Positions 1 to 13,200 of a stretch of DNA of 64,000 nt are shown piece after piece. The DNA is from Pleodorina starrii. Its lineage: Eukaryota > Chlorophyta > Chlorophyceae > Chlamydomonadales > Volvocaceae. The DNA is taken from positions 1,071,501-1,135,500 of the forward strand of contig BRXU01000034.1 in NCBI GenBank assembly GCA_030267565.1, given 5' to 3'. The notes under the pieces were generated by a model, which saw nothing but the letters and a program-made list of their open reading frames with translations, was not told the DNA's origin and made no database searches. Each line of letters begins with the position of its first letter. The first letter of the stretch is position 1. The position numbers were made by a program, and so were the translations under genes.

Positions 1-1266
1 TTCAACCGTACCGCTTCGACGGCTGTACGCAGAAACTTTACCAAACACAAAGACGACCAGCAAACCTAATAAACGCAACGTTGCAAATAGATTTAATGCC
101 TTCGTGACGTGAAAACTTCGCAGCGGGGTACTGCTCGTCGTACCCACCGCGTCCCTCAGCAAAGCCGTTTGGCCTGGGTTTCCAAGAGAGACAACATTTG
201 CCATGATTCCCAGACACTATTCGTCTGTAGTTATTGTATGAGGATCGCAATAGAGCAACCGCGTGTTTCTGGCCATTATCCCAAGTACACTGTATTTCTT
301 TCCCAGCCTGCGCCGCTTGCAGTCTAAAGGTTCTGTAGACCGCAAATTAAGGTTTGGAGGTGCCATCGCACACGTATCTGGCATACCGGATAGTTTTAGC
401 TTTGTAGCTCTGCAAGTTGGAAGCATAAAAAACATGGTTTGTGGACTATTAGGTTAGTGCACCCCACGAGAAGGGCTCATTGCTGTAATCTCAAGTAAGG
501 CGAGCCTTAGAACACCCGGAGGTAGAGCATCCTATCGCCATGAGCACCGCGGCGCTCAGCTATCGCAGCAGTGGCAGTGGCGTCACTGGTAGATCTGCAA
601 GGATGCCTGCAGATGATCTTAATAACTGGGAGCGCGATGCTTTACCGCCGGTGAGGGCCTTTGGTTGGCGAAAGGCCCGTCATTTGGCCCGCACGGCGCC
701 CTACCCCCTCGTTTCAATGTACAGCGCAATTTTTCTCCGTAGATCTTTCCACAAAAATGCACCACGCAGCCTTGCAATTGGCGTTTTGCGGAAGCTGCAC
801 GTTTGATGCATGCGGTCACTTGCACGCCGGGTGTTTACAGCTGGCTCCCCATCATACGTTCATACCATATGCCAACAGCGTAGCAGGTTGCATCATGTAG
901 CAGTGTCTCTTTCGCGGCCCGCTCTCACTAACCTTCGGTGTGACTCCTACCGCCCTGCCCCCAACAGCTTGCCACCCTTGAACCGGAGCCGAGCGGCGAG
1001 TCTCTCCCCCGCACTGTATCCAGGGAGGGAAGCCGCACCACAGCACGACCCCCCTCGGCCCTAAGCCATCACACCGTCAGCTCCTCCGCAGGCGCCTCAT
1101 CCCAGCGGCCCACGGCCGTAAAGCCCCAGCTCGTGGGCATGGTGCAGCCCTGGGTAAGCATCACGACGTAGGCATCACGTAGGCGCCTCTGCAGACTTTC
1201 ACTTTCCTCCAACATATTATAGGCCATGTTCCCGAGCTGGGGCACAGACGTGTCGAGCCTCCTGCA
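1..1266. other. Left-end sequence with no supported gene
   Basis: This stretch has visibly lower GC than the rest of the window and several short open frames on both strands, none with a recognisable domain or a splice-linked partner. The last 200 bases (1069-1230) contain a minus-strand frame ending in a stop at 1069 whose composition looks more protein-like than chance; it is treated as a finding, not a gene. The plus-strand frame of gene 1 is open back to 1183 and is closed by TAG at 1180-1182, so extra 5' coding sequence or an upstream exon of gene 1 could lie here. I see no convincing TATA box or other promoter element. Confidence 0.5.
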
Positions 1267-4200
1267 ATGCCGTACCCTTCCCCGCCGCGCCCGCTGCCGC
1301 TGCCCGTGCAGGAGCCCGAGGCGGACCCTGACTCCCCGCAGCAGCCCCGAAGCAGTCGGTCCGCATCGGTTGTGGGGGGTCGCGACTCGCCGCAGGTCCT
1401 GTCCAGGGAGGACAGCCAGCTGGGATCTACCGCCCCCAGCTACCGCAGCCGCACAAGCGGAGGCGGAGCCGCTAAAGCCCCGGCCCCGGCCCGGGACAGG
1501 TATGAGGTTGAGGACCAGGAGGACGACGACTGGCGGGCGGATGTGCAGCCAGAAGAGCAGCAGCAGCAGCGGCAGCAGCCAGGAAGGGCGCGGGCGGAAC
1601 TGTCCGAGCTGAGCGGCAGTCGTCCGGCATCGGTCGCCGGGGCTCTGGAGCCAGAGAGGGGTGGCGCGGTGGCGGGCGGAGGCTCGGGCCGGGTGCCCTC
1701 GAGGGACGGCAGCAGCAGGGCGGCCTCTGCTCGGCCGCCCTCGGCGCTCAGCAACCACGGCGCCAGCGCTGGCAGCGCGGCCGGTGGCGGGGCTGGCGGT
1801 GGCAGCAGCAGCAACAGCAGCAGCAACAGGGGGCCGAGCGTTAGGCCGGTGGAGAGGCAGGAGCTGCCACCCGAGGCGCTGCCCTGGGTGAGTCTGTGGG
1901 CCTGGACCTGGGTGGTGTGGGGTTGGGTGGTCGGATGGGCGACAGCAACCGGACTCAGGGGCGACGTGGGGACAGCGGTCAAGACGACATGGTGCTGCCT
2001 CGGACACATGGCGCTGGCGCTGGGTGGGGCGTTGGTTGAGGCGATGGGGGCCCAGGAGCTGGTCTGGTAGGGTTGGTCTGGTTGGTGGACTGCACACCAG
2101 CTGAGACGCCCAGCGAGCTCCTCCCCGTCCTGCCCCATCCAGTGTGCCGCGCTGAGCTCCGTTGGGGTGTGTGTGTGTGCGCCCCTGGTAAAACGTCCGG
2201 CGGCTGCCCACCTCGAGGTTCGCGGGGTTCCGGGTTCGCTTGCTAACGCCGCCTCGGTCCCTTCGCTGCGGTATCTTTTTCATTGCCCGTTTTTTTCCGC
2301 AGAGCTCCCCCGAATACATCAGCCGTCCGCCCTCCACCGTCAGCATTGAAAACGACCCGCGGGTCACTGCTGCGCCGCTACCCGGCATGGGTCCCCCGTC
2401 GCCGCCGTCCCGGGAGACCAGCCGAGCATCGTCGGTGCGGGCGCCGTCTTCGTCGGCCGCGCCTTCGAGTCACAGCAGCAACATCCGCACCACCGCGGGC
2501 CCGAGAACCCACCCAAGCCCCGGCAACCGGCCGGTCGAGGTGCCGATGCTGCCGCTGGTAGGTGCCGGGGTGTCGAGCTGGTCAGCGGTTGGTTGGTTGG
2601 TTGGTTGGTTGGTCTGGGAGCCACGATGATAGTGATGACGGGTGCTTGGCTGCCTGGGCGGGGCTTACTCAGCGCGTCAGTTTGCATCTGATCCGACGCC
2701 GACCGTCCGGGTTGCCAATACCCCACTCCACTCCACCCGATGCGACGCACGTGCTGCTGCCCGCGGCCGCCCGGGTAGCCTCCGAAACCACGCCCTTTGG
2801 GATCACTGAAACGACACAGCGACGTCCTTTCTTTGCCACCCTAACCCCATCCCTGCGGCCGTTTCGTGGCTCCGGCCTTTACGTGGATAACCTCCCGGCT
2901 GATCACCGTGCCGCCTGTCCCCTCCCTCCCTCCCTCCCGCCCTCCCTCTGCCGCCCTCCCTCCCTCTGCCGCCCTGTGCAGCACGAGCTCGCTGCCGCCA
3001 ACCGGCCCGTGGCGGTCACCACCGGCAGCGGGATGGCCCCGCACCCGCCTCCAGCCGCGCCCCCGCCTCCAGCCCCGCACCCGCCCTCGCCCCTGGCCCC
3101 GTCCCCGGCCCCGGCTGTGGTGGTCGAAGACCCCCCTCAGCCGCTGTCTCGCGAGGGCAGCAGCAGCACGTGTGTGCGCCCCTCCTCGGCGGCCGCGGCG
3201 TCGTCCAGCGTCCGCAGCGCTGTCAGCAGTGGCCGCGGGAAGGCCCTCGGCACCCAACAGCACCAACAGCAGCAGCAGCAGCGGCCGCCGCTGGAGGTGC
3301 CCATCCCCAGTTACCCGCCGGTGAGTGTGCGTGGACACAAGACTGACCGAGCCGCGAGTGCTGCGCTGATCCAGCCGTTGGTGCAGTCGGTCAGTCAGTC
3401 CGCTGCTGGCTGGGTGGGTGGCTGGGTGGCTGGGTGGGTGGGTGGCTTGAGAGCAGAGCCCGTCGGCTGCGACTGGGGCCGCGACAGTGTGGCTGCTGCC
3501 GCTGCTGCTGCTGCTGCGCGCAGTGCAGTGCAGTGGTATTCTGCTCGCATCGGTGGGTTCCTTTTGGGAACATGTTTGCCTCGGCCGCCGTAACCCTGGC
3601 TCGGCGGCTTGCATCGAGAGGCACTGCGCTGTACGGCATCCACCAGCATCACGTGCCACACTGCATGAACCCGTACTTGTTTCGAACTCCATTCTAAGAC
3701 CGTGAGGCACTGCGCTGCACACGCCCGCAGGCCGACTCGGATGTGGGCAGCCAGGCCGGCACACCCAACCCAACCGGGGGCGCACCGGAGCCGCAGCCGG
3801 GCTACGAGTCCCCGCGCCTGGGAGCGGGTGCGGGTGTGGGAGCGGGTGCGGGTGTGGGAGCGGGTGCGGGTGTGGGAGCGGGTGCGGCTCCAACCCGGGA
3901 CGGCGGCAGTCGGTCTTCGATGCGGCCCGCCTCCGCGGTGAGCGCCAGCAGCAGCGCCGGTGTGAGTCTGGAGCGCAAGACGCCCTTTGCAAACAAGTCG
4001 GCGGTCGAGTGGCACAACCCCGCTGCGGAGCTGCCCTGGGTGAGAACTGAGGGGGAGGGAGGGGGAGAGGGGGGAGGGAGGGGGAGAGGGCGCGAAAGAG
4101 AGAGACGGAGAGGGGGGAGAGATAGGAAGACGGGGGCCGAGAGGGACGGAGGCGCGCAACCCCCCCTCCCCGGGGTACGGCAACGCCTGATCGTGGTCGC

Positions 4201-7200
4201 CTCGTCTCTCCGGATATCCGATTGGTCGCACACCGTGTAGTCCAGACACCGGGTAGCCCAACTGGCTGCTGCTGCTCAGCAAGTTGGTTCCTTGTGCTGA
4301 GCGTGATGGGGTTTCGGAGCTCCGCACAGCCGGGGGCGCAGGCTGTTTGCTGGGCTTGCTCGCCTGTGCAAGCAAGCCCCTAATAAGGCGGGGCCGGGGG
4401 GTCTCCACTCGGTGCTCCTCATGTCTCGTGACCGTCTTGCACCTCCTTGCACCTCCTGCCGTCCTGCAGTCTGCCCGCGCGCTGGCGGACTTCAAGCGGC
4501 AGATGAAGCAGGAGGCCTTTGTGCTGCCGGACCCGTCCGAGGAGCCGCTCACCGCTCGGCTGGATGCGGGTGAGTGGCGGGGGGAGCTGGTGGTGGTGGT
4601 GGTGGTTTTCATACTGGACCCATCGGGACATAGCGGGTGGCGGACAGGATGAGATCCGCCCTGAGTGGGGCCCCCAGGGAGAGGGAGAGGGAGAGGGTGA
4701 GGGGCATATCATTGTACTGCTGGACGTGATACGATAGAAATCTAAGACATTATGCTGAATCCTCGGAAAGCAGCCGGGGCCTTGGGCCTCCCGTTCTTTC
4801 ATTGCAGGACGGGGTTGAGTCCGCTCTTTCTCGGTCCCCCGCTGTCGAATGGAGGCGTTTCCCGCCTTTGTACCCGCCTTCACGCGCTGACCTCGCTCCC
4901 CCCCGTGCTCATGCAGTGTTCGCCCTTCCTCCCGAGCTGTGGCCGGTGCTTCCCCCCGGCGCTGTGTACTGCCTGGAGGCCGCCGACCCGCGCCTGGGCA
5001 GCTTCGCCTACCTGCAGCACCGAGACTTCCCACACACCAAGGTGCGGCACCCGCAATCCTGCATCCTCACCCACAGCTTCTCAGCACCCCCACGGCCCGC
5101 GTCCCTCGGCATTGCGTCACCTCAGTATGTCTCGTTTGCCCCCAGAAGTTTGCTTATTTGCTGCATCAATTCCTGGTTGTGTGACCTTCCGCGTGACACC
5201 CCGCCTCTGGCCCCGTTCAGGTCCGTCTGGGCACCTACTTTGGCAAGTGGGGTCGCCACCTGGTTGACTACGTGGTGTCCTGGCAGCCCACCCCGCGGGC
5301 CGAGGCGGCCTGGCAGCTGGCGGGGGACGGCAAGCAGCCCCCGCTGCCCTGGGAGCCAAGGCAGGTGGTGGCACACACCACGCAAGGTGAGGCTGGGGGC
5401 GAGGGCGAGCCTGACCGGGGAGGGAAGTTGACGCGGGGGTTAATCGTGTGTTCCTCTCCATCTCCTCTCCTCGTTTGCCCAGGCGAGTACCAGTACGGCA
5501 ACACGCGCATGAAGTTCAAGGGCCCCAAGTCCACACAGCTGGGTGCGGAGGTGGTGGAGTGGAGCGATGCGCACGGAGTGGACTTGGTGGATACAAAGGT
5601 GAGCGGCAAGGGGGGTGCGGCAGGGAGGGAGGGAGCCGCCTGGCCAAGTGCCGTGCCACCCGCCGCAGCCCTGCACGACAGGCCAAGGCCATGGGAGTAC
5701 GGCAACATGCGTTGTGACCGCTTCCAGTCGGCTTGTTCCCCAAAGCTTCGCTTGTCTTCTCCATCCCCCTTTCCTCTCCCCGCCCCTCGCCCCTCCAGGC
5801 CGCCAACGAGACTGCCCCCCGCAACAGCGACAAGGACCGGGACGCGCACCTGCTCTACCCGCCCCGCCCCAACACCTGGGGAGAGATGGCGAGGAGGCCG
5901 CTGGTGGGCAACCTCAGGAGCCGGGGAGGGGGAGCCTACGTGCACCACATCAACTACGACAACTCGGGTGAGGCTGCTGTAGACAGATGACACGCGTGGA
6001 TGGATATTGCCGCGCCATCCGCCCGCTGTCCCCTGCCGCGCCTCGCCTCGCCGCGTGCATTGTGAATAGTGACTGAGCCACCCCTCACTGCCCGCTGCCT
6101 CCCAACCGCTGCCTCCCAACCGCAACGTCACCTCGCTCCCCGCCCCTGCAGGCCTCCGCGCCAGCTGCGGCCGCCGCGTGCCTGCCGGCTTCTTCTTCTC
6201 CCTCGTCCCCAACGCCGCCTCCAAGACCCCCGCAGTGCCCGGCGCCTCTCTGCGCTCCTCCTCCGTGGGCCGCTCCCCGGGGGGCGGCCTCCGTGCCGGC
6301 GGGGAGCCCTCGGGCGCCCTCCGCATCCGCTCCGTCAACTCGCCCCTCCAGGCCCTGCTCAGCACCTTTCCGGACAGCGTCAACAGCGCCAACAAGTGGG
6401 GGGGAGCAACCGCCACTGGGGGGCTGGGCCCGGGAGGAGTCAGCAGCAGCAGCGTCCTCGTCGGCGGCATCTCCACACGCCCCTCCAGCGCGGGACCGCG
6501 CCGCGCCGGCTCCGGAACCGGCATGGCCAACGCCGGCTCCCTGCCACATCTGGGCGCGACGATCAGCGCCGCGGGTCCCTCGGATCTGGGGGCCACTCGA
6601 TCGGCCGCTTGGAGCAGCGGCGGCGGCGGCGGTGGGATGCAGCGGGAGAGCAGCAGGTTGGCGGGGCCCACCTCGCCGACGCTGGTGTCGATGGCGCCGC
6701 GGAACCGCTGGCGGACGTACGACGTGCCGTTCAGCCACCCCATCCACTCGGCGCGGGCGCAGGATCTGGGTGCTGACATGGCGGCCGCCTCGGGTCGCGG
6801 TGTGCGGACCTTCAGTGACGCGGCGGCGGTGCTGGCGGTCGCCGAGCAGGAGCTGCGGCTGCCTCGGCCCTTCGTCCCCGGCCCCCTGGTGCTGCCCTCC
6901 TGGGACGACGTCCCCCGCCTCTACGCGGAACACATGGGGGCGGCGCGGCAGCTCATGCCGGTCACGGAGCTGGGTGAGGGAGCGGGAGCGTGTTTGTGCG
7001 ATTTTGGGCGTGGTTGGGCGTGTGTGTATTTGGGGGTGTTTGGGGGGGGGGAGCGGGGGGCCGATGGTTGCTGCCTGGGGCTGGGGTCCGTCTGGCGGTC
7101 GCACAAGGAAACGGCTCGAGAGGCGGCTGTGTGCTGAGGGGTCGGGTCATGAGGTGTTGATTACGTCTCACCCCTGTCCCGCAACCCGCCCCTCCCCTCC

Positions 7201-10200
7201 CCGCCCCTCCCCCCCTCCTCAGACAACTACGGCAGCTCCAAGCTGCACATGCTGATCTACCACCTGCAGTGCGCCGCCACCCTGGAGTACGACAGGTGGG
7301 CCGCAGACTGGCCGGGCTGGGCTGGGTTGCCTTCCCTGGTTGGCTGGAACGGCCTCGGGGGGGTGGGGTGTCTCACCGCCTGATGTCTGTCGCTGCGTGC
7401 CGTACTAAACGCACGCATCGGCCCCGCCTGCCGCCCAACCGCCTCCCCTCCTCCTCCTCCCCTCTTTCGCTCCTCGCTCCTCCCCCCAGGCTTGACGCCA
7501 AGTTGCTGCTGCTGCCCCAGATGGCCCGACTGGGTCGCAAGAGCGCGGAGGTGGACTCCTGGCTGCAGGTGATCTTGGCGGGATGGGAGGGTGTGCAGTG
7601 CAGTGCAGTGCGGGGATGGGGGCTTTGGGGGAGATAGCTTCCCCTTCATCCCAGGGAAGGCCGCATGTTAATGTATGTGTGGGCCCGTGTGCTAGAGCAG
7701 TGCCTGATGACGCGGTGCCAGTCGCCGTCTCTCCCCCCACGGAGCACTCGTCCTCCTTCCCCCAATGTGGGCCCTCGCTCAGACGAGAACCGCCCCTTGG
7801 CTGCACCTCAGCCAATCCCATCACACCCCATCACACCCCATAACGTCCCATCTGCTCCCCACAGGTGATTGTGGAGCACGCGGCCTACCTGTACGACAAA
7901 CTGGAGGTCACGGACCGCGCCCGCTGGCGGCCCCTGGAGCGACTGCCCATGCGGCGCAGCGTCACCTTTGCCAAGGCCGCTGCTCTGTCCAACCCCAACA
8001 CCGGCGCCCCCAGCTGGAACTTCCCCGACCCGCTGGTGGGCACCTCGTTCGCCGCCCGCTCCGCCCTCAATGTGGCGGTGCAGGCCCCTCCACCTCCGCC
8101 CGCCCAGCCGCTGCCCAGCGCCTGCATCAGCACCCAGGAGTGGGCGGCCATCACCAAGATCATGGACACCAGCCGACACCTGGTGCTGCACGACATCTGG
8201 GTGCGACTCAGGTGCGAGCCAGGGGGGGAGGGGGAGGGGGAGGGGGAGGGGGAGGGGGAGGGGGAGGGGGAGGGGGAGGGGGAGGGGGAGGGGGAGGGGG
8301 AGGGGGAGGGGGAGGGGGAGGGGGAGGGGGAGGGGGAGGGGGAGGGGGAGGGGGAGGGGGAGGGGGAGGGGGAGGGGGAGGGGGAGGGGGAGGGGGAGGG
8401 GGAGGGGGAGGGGGAGGGGGAGGGGGAGGGGGAGGGGGAGGGGGAGGGGGAGGGGGAGGGGGAGGGGGAGGGGCAGCAGCAGAGATGAGACCGCAGAGGT
8501 GGAGGGCGGGGGAGGGCGGGGCAGGGGAGGGCGGGGCAGGGGAGGGCGGGGGTCACCGGCTGCGGTGCTGGCCTTGCTTGTGGGTGTGGTTGGGTGCTTG
8601 GTGGTGGGGCGGGGCGGGGGCCGGAGGGTGCAGGGCAATGCAGTGGGGGCTGGCTGGCTGGCTAGCTGGCTTGTCGTTAATTGGCTCGCGGGCTGCGGAG
8701 CTGACTTCCCGACCAGCAGCACTCGGCTCCGCGGCTCATACTGCTTGGGTGTGAGTGTGTGTGTATGTGCGCGGTAGCACGTGTCTGCTTGGCTTGACTC
8801 GCTGTCTGGTTGGCTTGTTGGGTGTCCCGCAGGCCGCTGATGACGGGCTCTGCCCAACCGGGCTCTTACTCGGCCAGTCGGGCGGGTTCGATGGTGGCCG
8901 CCTCCTCGGACGCCTACGCCACCGCCAGTGGGGAGGGAGACCGGCTGCCGGACGACCCGCTGTACTCGCACGGCACTGTCAACCGGGAGCTGCTGGACTA
9001 TGTGCACCAGGTGGGGTGGGGTGGGTGGGTGGTGGGGGTGTTAAACCCTGAAACCCTCAACCCATCAAACCCTAAAATATCCATATCCCTATCCCTACCC
9101 ACGCACCTGCCCCTGCCTCGCCCCCTCTCCCCCTCGCACTCCCCTCTCCCCCTCCAGGACATTGCCGCCATGTCCTGCCCCGACTTCGTGCCCGGCCCGC
9201 CTCCCCCGGCCAAGCTGCCCAAGCATCGCGGCTACCGGGGCGAGGGCCCTCTGCCTCCCGAGCTGGTGGCGGATATGCCGCGAGTGCACAAACCTGTCAG
9301 GTGCCGGGGGGCGGACGAGACGCCGCTTCCGCCCGAGTTTGAGAAGATGGACCTCTGGAACGTGCGAAACAAGGGGGAGCAGGTGAGGTGGGGAAGCTCT
9401 TGGGCATGGGTGTGTCGTACGTCGTGGGTGCAGCACGACAGGGCGGGGGTGCGGGGTAATGCGCTTAACCTCACAACCCCTTAACATCTGACCATGCAAT
9501 ATGATTATGATGCCAGTGGTGTTGCCATTTGCACGCTTTGTGGAGGTCACTGTGCAGCGGTGACTGTTCAGGTGAAGGTGTCGGCTGTGTCACCTGACCA
9601 TATGACCTGACCTGACCATATGACCTGACCTGACCATAGGGCCTGACCTGACCATAGGACCTGACCTGACCATAGGACATGAACTGACCATATGACCTGA
9701 CCATAGGACCTGACCATATGACCTGACCTGACCGTTTGACCTCACCTCACCTCACCTCACCTCACCTCACCTCACCTCACCTCACCTCACCTCACCTCAC
9801 CTCACCTCACCTCACCTCACCTCACCTCACCTCACCTCACCTCACCTCACCTCACCTCACCTCACCTCACCTCACCTCACCTCACCTCACCTCACCTCAC
9901 CTCACCTCACCTCACCTCACCTCACCTCACCTCACCTCACCCCACCTCACCTCACCTCACCTCACCTCACCTCACCTCACCTCACCTCACCTCACCTCAC
10001 CTCACCTCACCTCACCTCACCTCACCTCACCTCACCTCACCTCACCTCACCTCACCTCACCTCACCTCACCTCACCTCACCTCACCTCACCTCACCTCAC
10101 CTCACCTCACCTCACCTCACCTCACCTCACCTCACCTCACCTCACCTCACCTCACCTCACCTCACCTCACCTCACCTCACCTCACCTCACCTCACCTCAC

Positions 10201-13200
10201 CTCACCTCGCCTGTTGCCGGGCACCAAGATAACCCGGCTCTTGCCTGGCAAGGGTTTTCGCTGCCCGGCCTTGCCTGTCTTCCTGCAAACTTCCCCTTCC
10301 CTACTGCCCCTGCTGCTCTTTCCGTCTCCTCTCTCCGCCCTCCTCCCCTCTTCAGGTCGACACGGAGAAGGGCATTGACGGCCCTAACCCCCAGGATGCG
10401 GGGGCGCTGCGGTTTAGTCAGGTCTCCGTCAACCGACTGCTGGTGAGATGCGCTCTGGGGAAGATGCAGACGTCAAGGGCAACAGGGGCAACAGGGGCCA
10501 CATATCGACAGCCTGGCCCGGCCCGGCCCAGCCTTCAGCTGCCGCCTCACATAATCACAACACGCCCCCGCCCCCACCCCCGCCTGCGTCTGCATGCGGC
10601 TCCTCCCACCGCCTCTTGTACGCCCCACCTCTGACTTCACCCGACCCCAACCCAACCCGCCCCCACCCACCCCGCCCTAACCCCCTACCCCACCCCTCCA
10701 GGCCTCCAAGAGCTTTTCGGAAACCCGTCAGGCGGAGATCCGGAGGTCCATGCAGCGGGCCCAGGGCGGCGCGGTGTTCGACGACTCGGATGTGCCCGAG
10801 TACGGATCGGACATTGCGGAGGACGAGGTGGCATCGGTGGCTACAAGTGAGGCGGATGTGCGGCTGCTGGGGGGGTTAAGGGGGGGCCAGGTCCGGCTGC
10901 TGATGCGGGTGTGAGGAGCCCGGGTTCGGGTGGGGTGGGGGTGAGCCCGGGTGGGGGTGGGGGTGAGGGTGGGGGTCAGGTGGCGGCAGTTGAGTTGATG
11001 TGCGGATGGAGGGTGTAGTACCGGGGGCCAAAGTGTGGGGGATGTAGGAGCAGACCCGGGGAGGGGGGGGCGGGGGTGGGTGGGGCGTCACGAGGGTGGG
11101 TGGTCCAACACCGTAAGGAGGGCCTGACGGGTGTCTTTGACGCCAGCCTCATCTCGTCCATCTCGTCCTTGTATCTTTCCCGTCCCGTCCCGTCTGAAGT
11201 GGTCAGCACCTTGCCCCTTTAGGGTTTTACCCCCCGGCTCCCTCTCGCTGCTGTTGATGATGCTGCTGCTGCTGCGACAGGCTTTTCCGTCCACACGGAT
11301 ATGGGCAGGCCGAGGAGGAGGCGCCACCCCAGCGGCCCTATCCCCAAGGGTGAGTCGCACTCGGACTGCAGAGCCTCCTCTCCTCTTTCCCTCTCCCCTA
11401 CCCCCCCGTTCCCAGGCAACGCAGCCGCGGCTAGCGGTTCGGTGCTTGGGTCGCCTCGGGCTCGACGGCATCCGACTGCTGCCGGCACCCCGACCAGGAC
11501 AGCCAGTGGCACTGTAGTAGCACAAGGACTGCCTGCCCTGTCGGCCACCACAACGTTGGGTCCCAGTGCCCGAACAGCGCGCTCCGAAGCCACTTCACCC
11601 GCACTGCAGTCCCTACCTGCCTCCCTGCGTGTGTGCGACTGACGCCGGGATTGGGCTCCGCCCCCGCCCTCCCTCCTGAGATTGGGCCCCGGCTTATACG
11701 TGAAAAACCTCCCCCTGATCCCCTCTGCCGTACCCGTACCCTTATCCGTGTATTGATGTGTCCGCAGTCCAGGGTATCGTGCCGGGCATTGCGTGTCAGA
11801 CCACCGATTGGGACTTCCCCGACCCCGAGGTGCGCGACTGGCTGAGTGGGTGACCGGCTGGCTGGGTGGCTGGCTGGGTGGCTTGGTTCGATGTCATGGC
11901 AGCGGCGTTGCGGTGCGGTGCAGTCAGCTGGGTTTCCACGGGCCAGGACAAAGCACCTCCTCCATGGGGGCACCTGCGCTGCGGCGCCTGCGCTGCCGGC
12001 CCGCGTGATTCATTCGCCACCAGGCCAACACGCGTGGGACGTGGCCGTCGGCGCTGGTGCTTGGAACCCCGGGTTTACCACCCCCCGTCATCTCGCCTCC
12101 CCTTCCCCCACCTCCCCTTCCCCTTCCCCTTTCCCTCAGGACGAGCGCGAGCTGGAGGAGTCCAAGTCGCGGCTGTTGGAGGAGGCGGCGGAGTCCCGGC
12201 GGCTGCTGCTGACTGGCAACGGCGGCAAGAGCCGGGACCAGCTGCTGGAGGACGCACTGCGCTCCGCGGAGGTCGCCATTCAGTCGCTCAAGCCGCGGCC
12301 CGTGGGCTCCATGCCCCTCCACGACGATGCCGACGAGCCCACCAGCCCCTACCGGGTGGACATGCCGGGGGACATTATGGAGGCGGCGTGGCGGCCCTTC
12401 GGCTCAACGTACAGCCACCAAACCAGCTTTGCGCCAGTGCGGCCGCCCGGAGGAGGAGGCGGAGGCGGCGGAGGCAGCAGCAGTCTGGCGAGTCCGGCGT
12501 CGTTCAAGCGGGGGCCACAGGACTCGGGCGCCGCGTCGGTGGCGGCAGCGAAGAACCGCGGCGGAGGTGGCGGCGGCGGCGGCGGCGGCGGCAACGAGGC
12601 GTACGGCAAGGGCCCGGAGCCGTTCAGCTTGGAGAAGATCACGGCGGAGCCGTCGTACTTTTCGGATCACGAGGCCGTTACGGCCGACGTCCCCAAGAGT
12701 GAGTGCGTGCGTGCGTGAGCCAGTCCGTCTATCTGTCTGTCCGTGAGTCAACCAGCCCCGCATCTGCCCGCCCCTGCCCGCCCGCCCCTAACCCGACCCC
12801 GCCCGCCCCTCTCTGCGTCCCCTCACAGCCGCCAACGCGAGTGCCTTTGGGGGCGCCAGTCTGGGCATCAGCGGTCTGGTGGACTACGAGACGGCCATGG
12901 CCCGGCGGAGAGCCATTGCGGGGGCCGAGATTGCCATGGGCCGCTCCAACGTCATACCCAAGAGCGAGGTACGGCGCACCCGTACACTCGCTAACGCCGT
13001 GTGCGTCCCTTCACTGCGCTATCTTTTTATCAACACACACACCCGCATCCCCCGCTTCCCCCGCTCCCGCCTCCCCTTCCCCCCCAGGTCCTGAACCTGT
13101 TTGTGACGTACTGCAACCTGGGGGGTCATCCCGAGCTGATCGATATGCTGCAGAAGGCCGCCGAGGCGCCCGTCTCTGCGGTGACTGTGTCGGCCATTGC

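Noticed and set aside
5268..6779. 503-codon minus-strand frame
   Set aside because: It spans several spliced plus-strand exons and introns of gene 1, has low-complexity composition, and is explained as a shadow.
7865..8488. Open frame reading into a Gly-Glu repeat protein
   Set aside because: The repeat begins after a valid donor at 8212, and exon 13 joins in frame to exon 14 at 8833. The Gly-Glu run is the translation of an intronic GGGGGA array.
9592..10205. CRISPR-like direct repeats
   Set aside because: The repeats are contiguous with no unique spacers and lie in a eukaryotic intron.
9736..10446. His-Leu-Thr-Ser-Pro repeat protein
   Set aside because: It is the frame-open translation of the CTCAC microsatellite inside gene 1 intron 15.
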